Below, one piece after another: positions 1-4,474 of a DNA stretch of 5,409 nt; the first letter of the stretch is position 1; the number at the start of each line of letters is the position of its first letter. The stretch is from Methanoregula sp. (GTDB lineage Archaea > Halobacteriota > Methanomicrobia > Methanomicrobiales > Methanospirillaceae): the NCBI GenBank assembly GCA_013331015.1, contig DUHF01000017.1, forward strand, positions 1 through 5,409. Reading direction: 5' to 3'. The translations under genes and the position numbers were made by a program. A model generated the notes under the pieces. That model searched no databases, was not told the origin of the DNA, and saw nothing but the letters and a program-made list of their open reading frames with translations.

Positions 1-350
1 ACGATCTGGCCGAAATGGATGTTGAACCCATGCGAGAACATGAGGCACTTGTTTGCCTTGAGGTTGGGAAGGATCTCGTTTTTAAAGACCGCGCCCTGGT
101 GTTCATCGGGAAGAAGAACCTGGACGATATCTGCGCTCCTGACCGCATCGGCAACCTTCATGACCTTCATACCGTCTTTTGTTGCTGCATCCCAGCTCTT
201 GCCCGGGCGCAGGCCGATGACGACATCAAGGCCCGAATCGCGCAGGTTGAGGGACTGCCCCCTGCCTTGTGAACCGTACCCGATAACGGCGATATGCTTT
301 CCCTTCAGCACGCCGATATCTGCATCTGCCTCATAATATTTTTTCATCAT
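1..350 (-). CDS. ilvC: Ketol-acid reductoisomerase, N-terminal part (cut by window edge)
   Basis: Reading the minus strand from ATG at 350-348 gives 116 complete codons that leave the window without a stop, so only the N-terminal Rossmann domain is present. Visible motifs are the dinucleotide-binding GYGSQG (residues 24-29) followed by RGQSLNLRDSG, the LLPDEHQ segment (79-85), and FSHGFNIHFGQI (105-116) with the conserved His107. These are typical of class I ketol-acid reductoisomerase, the NADPH- and Mg-dependent enzyme that converts acetolactate or acetohydroxybutyrate to the dihydroxy acid in valine, leucine and isoleucine synthesis in the cytoplasm. The knotted C-terminal metal-binding domain lies outside the window. 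Two ATG codons are adjacent (350 and 347) and either could be used. A weak ribosome binding site, AGGGATC, lies at 361-355. The gene diverges from mptA. Identification is very secure. Confidence 0.96.
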   Translation of the reverse strand, partial: MMKKYYEADADIGVLKGKHIAVIGYGSQGRGQSLNLRDSGLDVVIGLRPGKSWDAATKDGMKVMKVADAVRSADIVQVLLPDEHQGAVFKNEILPNLKANKCLMFSHGFNIHFGQI

Positions 351-444
351 AGTTGATCCCTTTGATATCAGCAACAAAGCACATAAATATTATATGAAAA
401 AACTAAAGAAGCACACTTGATTCACCATCCGGATGCGATGACCT
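351..444. promoter_or_regulatory. Divergent ilvC/mptA promoter region with shared AT-rich core
   Basis: This is the gap between the divergent ilvC and mptA genes. Its only strong AT-rich block is ATAAATATTATATG (383-396), which is nearly symmetrical and reads as a TATA-like element on both strands. If archaeal transcription starts about 25 bases from the box centre, ilvC would start near 361-365 and mptA near 413-418. Both would then have short leaders. The TATA match is by eye and the start sites are inferred. Confidence 0.5.
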
Positions 445-1440
445 ATTAATACGAAAAACAGCGATAATGCCCCTGAAAAGGCTTTCAGCAAAGAACTGCC
501 CGATATCCAGGCTTCATCGCCGGATGTCCGTATCAATCTGACCCGTGTCGGGGTTAAGAATGTAAAAAAACTCGTGGAAGTGCACCGGTCGGGAAAGCGC
601 CCGGTCATCTTCATCTCGAATTTTGACGTTTATGTCGACCTGCCCGGCAGCCTCAAGGGTGCGAACCTCTCCCGTAACTTCGAGGTAATTGACGAGGTTC
701 TTCAGCAGGCAATTGACGGGGATGTCAACGAGATTGAGAAACTCTGCAGTGTTGTTGCGCGCAAGCTCCTCGACCGCCACGAATATGCCGACCGCACGGA
801 AGTTTTCATGCGCAGCGAGTTCATGGTCAAGCAGGAGACGCCGGTCAGCAAGACCGCCTGCCACGAAGTGGTGAAGGTCCATGCCAAAGCCATAGCCCGC
901 CGCACCTTCCGCGCCCCGATTGTCAGGAAAAGTATTGGCGCCGAAGTCACGGGTATGACGGCCTGCCCCTGCGCCCAGAACATCATGAAGGAACGCGCCA
1001 TGCGGGTTCTTGAAGGGCTCGATGTCAGCAAGGATAAGATCGATGAGTTCTTCGCCGCAGTCCCGATGGCAACCCACAACCAGCGGGGCAAGGGATTTCT
1101 CTGCATTGAGACCGATGACGACCAGCATGTCGATCTTGAGAAAGTTATCGGGATTCTCAAGAATTCCATGAGCAGCGGGATCTATGAGCTTTTGAAGCGT
1201 GGCGACGAAGGCCATGTGGTGCTTGCCGCGCATAAAAATCCGCGGTTTGTGGAGGACTGCGTGCGGGAGATGGCAAAGAAAGTACTTGCAGAATTCGAGT
1301 ACCTGAACGGGGATTCTGTCGTCACCATCAAGCAGACCAACGAGGAGAGTATCCACCAGCACGATGCCTATGCCGAACGGCAGGCCACCATTGCTGAATT
1401 GGTCGATGAACTGAGCGCCGAAAATAAAAACGGCGCATAA
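445..1440 (+). CDS. mptA: GTP cyclohydrolase MptA (methanopterin biosynthesis); start codon uncertain
   Basis: MptA is the archaeal type IB (FolE2-related), Fe(II)-dependent enzyme that turns GTP into 7,8-dihydroneopterin 2',3'-cyclic phosphate, the first committed step to tetrahydromethanopterin. Supporting motifs are PDVRINLTRVGVKNVKKLVE (523-582), VIFISNFDVYVDLPGSLKG (604-660), FMRSEFMVKQETPVS (808-852) and the signature TGMTACPCAQ (949-978), with the Cys codons at 964 and 970 in the expected active-site region. Then follow QRGKGFLCIE and SSGIYELLKRGDEGHVVLAA. The frame ends with TAA at 1438-1440. The start is a problem. The frame opens after a TGA at 439-441, yet the first ATG/GTG/TTG codon in it is GTG at 574, which lies inside conserved sequence. 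I placed the left end at ATT 445, giving about 331 residues. Real alternatives are CTG 496, or ATG 438 joined by a one-base frameshift. It appears monocistronic, with AT-rich non-coding DNA on both sides. Confidence 0.9.
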   Translation: MNTKNSDNAPEKAFSKELPDIQASSPDVRINLTRVGVKNVKKLVEVHRSGKRPVIFISNFDVYVDLPGSLKGANLSRNFEVIDEVLQQAIDGDVNEIEKLCSVVARKLLDRHEYADRTEVFMRSEFMVKQETPVSKTACHEVVKVHAKAIARRTFRAPIVRKSIGAEVTGMTACPCAQNIMKERAMRVLEGLDVSKDKIDEFFAAVPMATHNQRGKGFLCIETDDDQHVDLEKVIGILKNSMSSGIYELLKRGDEGHVVLAAHKNPRFVEDCVREMAKKVLAEFEYLNGDSVVTIKQTNEESIHQHDAYAERQATIAELVDELSAENKNGA

Positions 1441-1458
1441 TTGAGAGAATACAAGAGT

Positions 1459-1499
1459 AAAATATTTTTTAAAATAGCAGGTAGTCAATATTTTTCTTT
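1459..1499 (+). terminator. Probable mptA transcription end (oligo-T tracts)
   Basis: Twenty to sixty bases after the mptA stop lie an AAAATATTTT palindrome running into a six-T tract (1465-1470) and a second T-rich tract, TTTTTCTTT (1491-1499). Archaeal RNA polymerase terminates at oligo-T tracts without needing a stable hairpin, so these are reasonable mptA terminators. They also separate mptA from the frh leader. The assignment rests on position and composition only. Confidence 0.45.
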
Positions 1500-1530
1500 G
1501 CTTCTTATTTTATGGTATCACCTGTTAAAA

Positions 1531-1546
1531 ACCCCCAATACGGGGT
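1531..1546. repeat. Small GC hairpin ACCCC / GGGGT in AT-rich spacer
   Basis: ACCCC (1531-1535) and GGGGT (1542-1546) form a five-pair inverted repeat with a six-base loop. It stands out as a GC island in otherwise AT-rich non-coding DNA between mptA and frhA. It could be part of a terminator, an operator, or nothing. It is not followed by a T tract, which argues against a bacterial-style terminator. Confidence 0.35.
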
Positions 1547-1600
1547 GAAAACTGCAAACAAACACATAAAATGGCTTTTTTTATCAGGCGGAATCAAGTC

Positions 1601-1614
1601 ATAAAGGTTATAAC
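1601..1614 (+). promoter_or_regulatory. Candidate frh promoter TATA-like element
   Basis: ATAAAG followed by the perfect 8-bp palindrome GTTATAAC (1607-1614) is one candidate TATA/BRE region for the frh operon. Usual archaeal spacing would place the transcript start near 1635, at the left edge of the 23-bp palindrome. Competing AT-rich candidates are ACATAAAATG (1564-1573) with the following T tract (1576-1582), and ATTTTATGG (1507-1515). None matches the TTTATATA consensus well, so the assignment is tentative. Confidence 0.3.
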
Positions 1615-1634
1615 AGGCTTCGTGTAACATAAGG

Positions 1635-1657
1635 TTGAACGTACTTTGTACGCTCAA
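1635..1657. promoter_or_regulatory. 23-bp near-perfect palindrome in frh leader (operator or RNA hairpin)
   Basis: The left arm TTGAACGTAC (1635-1644) and right arm GTACGCTCAA (1648-1657) flank a central TTT. Nine of ten base pairs match; the only mismatch is A1639 against C1653. It lies 80 bases before the frhA start. As DNA it has the size and symmetry of a dimeric regulator site. As RNA it would form a stable stem with a three-base loop. No T tract follows, so a terminator role is less likely. The inverted repeat is seen directly; a regulatory role is inferred. Confidence 0.6.
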
Positions 1658-1661
1658 TTAG

Positions 1662-1680
1662 TCTCTAGAGATGAGAGATG
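1662..1680 (+). repeat. TCTCTAGAGA palindrome overlapping tandem AGAGATG repeat
   Basis: TCTCTAGAGA (1662-1671) is a perfect 10-bp palindrome. Its right half begins two back-to-back copies of AGAGATG (1667-1673 and 1674-1680). The TCTCT arm could pair with either AGAGA copy in RNA. The second copy ends in the ATG of a possible short upstream ORF, and the first copy resembles its ribosome binding site. Confidence 0.45.
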
Positions 1681-1722
1681 TATAGAGTAATTTTGTACAG
1701 TAATTTGAACAACTCAACATAA
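1678..1722 (+). CDS. Possible 14-codon upstream ORF in frh leader
   Basis: ATG at 1678 opens a frame reading MYRVILYSNLNNST and stops with TAA at 1720-1722, 15 bases before the frhA TTG start and in the same frame. GAGATGA (1668-1674) lies three bases upstream and matches six of seven bases of the archaeal GAGGTGA site. No conserved function is recognisable. It may be a regulatory leader ORF or a chance ORF in AT-rich DNA; I consider it speculative. Confidence 0.2.
   Translation: MYRVILYSNLNNST
1687..1706. repeat. TGTACA palindrome flanked by GTAATTT direct repeats
   Basis: Two exact copies of GTAATTT (1687-1693 and 1700-1706) abut the palindrome TGTACA (1694-1699) without a gap. The GTAC core is the same as in both arms of the larger palindrome at 1635-1657, and TTTGTAC occurs at both places (1645-1651 and 1692-1698). 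This is a possible second regulator contact. Only the repeat structure is directly observed. Confidence 0.4.
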
Positions 1723-1725
1723 AAT

Positions 1726-1733
1726 GAGGCGAT
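1726..1733 (+). promoter_or_regulatory. frhA ribosome binding site supporting a TTG start
   Basis: GAGGCGAT matches seven of eight bases of the archaeal GAGGTGAT site and ends four bases before TTG 1738. There is no in-frame ATG or GTG between the upstream TAA (1720-1722) and 1738, so this site fixes the start. CTCA (1713-1716) can pair with TGAG (1725-1728), which would partly cover the site. Confidence 0.75.
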
Positions 1734-1737
1734 AATA

Positions 1738-3105
1738 TTGTCGAAAGTTGTAGAGATTTCCCCAACCACAAGACATGAGGGTCACTCCAAGCTGGTGCTT
1801 AAGGTCAACGACCAGGGCATCATCGAGACCGGAAACTGGTGTTCGATCACCCCGGTCAGGGGTGTCGAGAAGCTTGCCGTCGGAAAGACGCCCGAGCAGG
1901 TTCCCAAGATCGCATCCCGTGTATGTGGTATCTGTCCGATTGCCCACTGCCTGGCTGCGACCGAAGCGATGGAAGCATCCATCAAGTGCGAAATACCGAA
2001 TGATGCAAAGATGCTCCGTCACATCCTGCAGCTCGCAAACCGGCTTCACAGCCATGCACTGCACAACATCCTGACGCTGCCCGACCTGTACATTCCAGGA
2101 ACGGAGACCAAGATCAACCCGTTCACCGCAGAAGAACCGGTCCGTTCAGTTGCAAAGCGCATCCAGCGCCTGCGTGAGATTGGCCAGACCATCGGTCAGA
2201 TTGCCGGCGGCGAAGCGATCCACCCGAGCAACCCCCGTATTGGTGGTATGTACCGTAACTGCTCCGAGCAGGCAAAGACCAAGATGTACGACCTTGCAAA
2301 GGAGGGTGTTACCCTTGCCCATGCTCAGTCCGAGTTCATGATCGCGGTCCTGCGCAACTACCAGAAGCGCGACTTTGTTGATGTCGGCGGCATGAAAGTT
2401 CCGCTGCCCAAGACCCTTGGGTACCACGACCAGGGCTACCTTGCAACCCATGCATTCTACGGCAGCTCCAGCATGGACGAGTGCCCCAGCTGGGACATCC
2501 GCCGGTTCAAGGAAGCACGCCCGTACGACTGGTACATGGGCGAGATGGAAGTCACGCTCGAAGAGCCCAAGTACCCGATCGGTGGCACCACCAAGATGGG
2601 CACCAAGACCAACCCCCAGATGGAAGCCTGCACCGGTATCCCGATGTATGACGGCCAGCCCATCGAAGTCGGTCCCCGTGCACGTCTCGCGGTCTACCGC
2701 GGCTTTGACGAGAAGGGTACTATCGGCCAGCAGGTCGCCCGCCAGATGGAATACCAGGACTGCCTGTACGAGATGATCGACTGCATCGACGAGCTCAACC
2801 CCAACGGAAAGGTCGTTGCAGACTACATCCCCGACGGCGATGGAACCCTCGGCTGGGCATCCAACGAAGCCCCCCGTGGAACCGATGTCCACATGGCTCG
2901 TGTCAAGGACTGGAAGGTCCAGTACTTCAGCATGCTCGTCCCGACCACCTGGAACTTCGCAACCTGCAGCAAGGCACTCGAGGGTGCGCCGTGGCAGCTT
3001 GCCGAGGTCATCATGCGCGGGTACGACCCGTGTGTTTCATGTGCAACCCACATGATCGTCGTGGATGAGGACAAGAAGATCATTGCCCAGAAGCTCATCC
3101 AGTGA
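1738..3105 (+). CDS. frhA: Coenzyme F420-reducing hydrogenase, NiFe large subunit
   Basis: FrhA carries the NiFe(CN)2(CO) site that splits H2 in the FrhABG complex; electrons pass through FrhG to FAD and F420 on FrhB. The protein is 455 residues. The N-terminal nickel motif is RVCGICPIAH (C63, C66, H70), and the C-terminal motif is DPCVSCATH (D430, C432, C435, H438). Other conserved blocks are GGEAIHPSNPRIGGM (around H162), GGTTKMGTKTNPQMEACTG and VPTTWNFATCSKAL. The last 17 residues, Met439 to Gln455, are the C-terminal extension expected to be removed after His438 by FrhD once nickel is inserted. Both motifs use cysteine, with no in-frame TGA, so this is not a selenocysteine version. The start is TTG, supported by GAGGCGAT and by a family-like N-terminus (MSKVVEISPTTRHEGHSK). 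Codon use is strongly biased to ATC, AAC and AAG, consistent with high expression. It is the first gene of frhADGB. Confidence 0.97.
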   Translation: MSKVVEISPTTRHEGHSKLVLKVNDQGIIETGNWCSITPVRGVEKLAVGKTPEQVPKIASRVCGICPIAHCLAATEAMEASIKCEIPNDAKMLRHILQLANRLHSHALHNILTLPDLYIPGTETKINPFTAEEPVRSVAKRIQRLREIGQTIGQIAGGEAIHPSNPRIGGMYRNCSEQAKTKMYDLAKEGVTLAHAQSEFMIAVLRNYQKRDFVDVGGMKVPLPKTLGYHDQGYLATHAFYGSSSMDECPSWDIRRFKEARPYDWYMGEMEVTLEEPKYPIGGTTKMGTKTNPQMEACTGIPMYDGQPIEVGPRARLAVYRGFDEKGTIGQQVARQMEYQDCLYEMIDCIDELNPNGKVVADYIPDGDGTLGWASNEAPRGTDVHMARVKDWKVQYFSMLVPTTWNFATCSKALEGAPWQLAEVIMRGYDPCVSCATHMIVVDEDKKIIAQKLIQ

Positions 3106-3115
3106 GTTACCCGCG

Positions 3116-3661
3116 ATGCTGTATTCGGAGATCGTGATTGCAGGGTGTGGAAACCCCCTGTTTGCCGATGACGGTTTAGGCCCGGCGATAATCGAAGAGA
3201 TGCAGAAACTCTCGCTTCCCGACAATATCACATTAATAGATGCAGGCCTTGGCGGCCCGCACTTTATTTTTACGATGCTTGACCCGGAAGTGACCAAGAG
3301 ACTCATCATCGTCGATATTGCGGACTTTGGTGCGGAGCCCGGGCAGATTACCAAGCTCAGGCCCGAGGATTTACCACCGGGTGCGTACAAAGACGCCCAC
3401 TCGTGGGATCTTGCCGAACCGCTCCAGCGGATCAAGGACCAGATCGAGATTACGATCATCGGGGTCCAGCCAGCAAGGGTAACAGCCCCTGAGTTTGAGA
3501 TCGGACTTTCTGAAGAAATTCAGAAAGCGATGCCGAAAACGATTCGGGTTATACTGGATATGATAGGGGTGGAAAATGAGTTTTCTCGAGTGGATCTTCG
3601 GAAAGAAGAGCGCCAGCCCAACGGCACCGCAGAAACCTGCGGCTGCACCGAAAAGTGCTGA
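3116..3661 (+). CDS. frhD: F420-hydrogenase maturation peptidase (HybD/HycI family)
   Basis: FrhD is the endopeptidase expected to cut the C-terminal extension from nickel-loaded FrhA; it is not part of the mature enzyme. From ATG 3116 it is 181 residues. The N-terminal motif GCGNPLFADDGLGP (10-23) contains Asp19 at the place of the first metal/nickel-binding acid of HybD. IIVDIADFGAEPG supplies Asp67 or Asp70, and DAHSWDL supplies His95, so the usual acid-acid-His set is present. IIGVQPARV is also typical. The start lies 10 nt after the frhA stop, with only a weak site (GTGAG, 3102-3106), so translational coupling is likely. An open frame runs in from 3065 inside frhA, but the conserved N-terminus begins at 3116. 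The last 28 residues lie within an 86-nt overlap with the long form of frhG. They look unlike the peptidase core and end in a Cys-rich CGCTEKC. Confidence 0.94.
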   Translation: MLYSEIVIAGCGNPLFADDGLGPAIIEEMQKLSLPDNITLIDAGLGGPHFIFTMLDPEVTKRLIIVDIADFGAEPGQITKLRPEDLPPGAYKDAHSWDLAEPLQRIKDQIEITIIGVQPARVTAPEFEIGLSEEIQKAMPKTIRVILDMIGVENEFSRVDLRKEERQPNGTAETCGCTEKC

Positions 3662-4463
3662 CGCAGCATCAAAATCAACAGAAACTAAAAAGGAGGTTAA
3701 GCCTGTGGCAGACAAAATTACCGTAGGATACACGCACCTGAGTGGGTGTACCGGTTGTACTGTGGCATTAGCAGACAACTATGCCGGATTATTAACGCTC
3801 CTCGACAAGTATGTCGACCTGAAATACATGCCAACACTTGCAGACGCAAGGCACATCCAGCAGGTCGATGTATCGTTCGTTGAGGGTTCAGTTTGTATCA
3901 ACGACAAACTCGCAGTAGAAGAGATCAAGGAAACCCGTGAGAAGTCCGCAATCGTGGTCGCCCTCGGCGGCTGCGCCTGTTACGGCAACATCACCCGGTT
4001 TACCCGCGGCGGTCAGCAGAACCAGCCGCAGCACGAGTCATACCTGCCGATCGGGGACCTGATCAAGGTCGACGTGTACATCCCCGGATGCGCACCAACA
4101 CCTGAACTGATCAGGAACGTTGCAGTTATGGCATATCTGCTCCTCAAGGGCACCAAGGAACAGAAGGACCTTGCAACCGCGTTCCTGACACCCCTGATGA
4201 AACTTGCAGCAAAGAACGAAGCATGTGGTTGCGACCTTATTGTTGATGTTATCAACCAGGGCCTCTGCATGGGATGCGGCAGCTGCGCAGCCTCATGCCC
4301 CGTCCGTGCAATCACCATGGAATATGGCAAGCCCAATGTTGAGCGTGACCTTTGCATCAAGTGCGGTGCCTGCTCTGCGCAGTGCCCGAGAGGGTTCTTC
4401 AACACGGATGTCATCAGCCAGTACGAGGCGATCAACGAGGCCATAATGGCGGCACTCCAGTGA
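3576..4463 (+). CDS. frhG: Coenzyme F420-reducing hydrogenase, FeS small subunit (two possible starts)
   Basis: FrhG carries electrons from the NiFe site of FrhA to the FAD in FrhB. Numbering from ATG 3576 (295 residues), the proximal cluster motifs are LSGCTGC (C58, C61), LGGCACYGN (C133, C135) and PGCAPTPE (C172). ACGCD (C217, C219) is also a family feature. A two-cluster ferredoxin domain follows: C231, C234, C237, C241 and C260, C263, C266, C270. This fits the three [4Fe-4S] clusters known for FrhG. ATG 3576 has GGGGTGGA just upstream and adds 43 residues, MSFLEWIFGKK plus an Ala/Pro/Lys/Ser-rich linker. GTG 3705 has a stronger site, AGGAGGT (3691-3697), and gives the usual FrhG N-terminus (MADKITVGYTHLSG, 252 residues). 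I cannot tell from sequence whether one or both are used. The family call is secure; the left end is not. Confidence 0.95.
   Translation: MSFLEWIFGKKSASPTAPQKPAAAPKSADAASKSTETKKEVKPVADKITVGYTHLSGCTGCTVALADNYAGLLTLLDKYVDLKYMPTLADARHIQQVDVSFVEGSVCINDKLAVEEIKETREKSAIVVALGGCACYGNITRFTRGGQQNQPQHESYLPIGDLIKVDVYIPGCAPTPELIRNVAVMAYLLLKGTKEQKDLATAFLTPLMKLAAKNEACGCDLIVDVINQGLCMGCGSCAASCPVRAITMEYGKPNVERDLCIKCGACSAQCPRGFFNTDVISQYEAINEAIMAALQ
3691..3697 (+). promoter_or_regulatory. Strong internal ribosome binding site for the short frhG form
   Basis: AGGAGGT, preceded by an A run, is a full-strength archaeal ribosome binding site. It lies seven bases before GTG 3705, exactly where the conserved FrhG N-terminus begins. 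In the long-form reading the same bases encode the Lys-Glu-Val part of the linker. It is the strongest such site of the operon apart from the frhB one. Confidence 0.7.
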
Positions 4464-4470
4464 AGGTGAT
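4464..4470 (+). promoter_or_regulatory. frhB ribosome binding site
   Basis: AGGTGAT directly follows the frhG stop codon and ends four bases before ATG 4475. It is an exact match to the archaeal anti-SD complement and decides ATG 4475 over the upstream GTG 4460. Confidence 0.8.
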
Positions 4471-4474
4471 TGAA

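Noticed and set aside
15..336. Two plus-strand open frames at the left edge
   Set aside because: Both lie antisense to the clear ilvC coding sequence and have no family features.
394..420. Short ATG frame (MKKLKKHT, stop) in the ilvC/mptA gap
   Set aside because: Its ATG lies in the TATA-like block, so it would probably not be transcribed from that promoter. It has only eight codons.
514..1488. 324-codon open frame on the minus strand opposite mptA
   Set aside because: It is the antisense shadow of mptA. It has no recognisable domain, while the plus strand carries clear MptA motifs throughout.
1521..1617. CCTGTTA (1521-1527) complementary to TAACAGG (1611-1617)
   Set aside because: This is a seven-base match 83 bases apart that does not extend on either side, so it is expected by chance.
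2146..2892. 248-codon open frame on the minus strand opposite frhA
   Set aside because: It is an antisense shadow created by the strong codon bias of frhA. The protein is low-complexity and unrelated to any family I recognise.
3019..3060. Possible selenocysteine in the C-terminal NiFe motif
   Set aside because: Both metal-binding positions of DPCVSC are ordinary cysteine codons (TGT, TGT), and no in-frame TGA precedes the true stop.
3141..3160. CAGGG / CCCTG inverted repeat near the start of frhD
   Set aside because: It is explained by the codons of the conserved GCGNPL motif, and the stem is only five pairs.
3371..3778. 135-codon minus-strand frame across the frhD/frhG junction
   Set aside because: It is opposite two recognisable genes and has no supporting motif or ribosome site.
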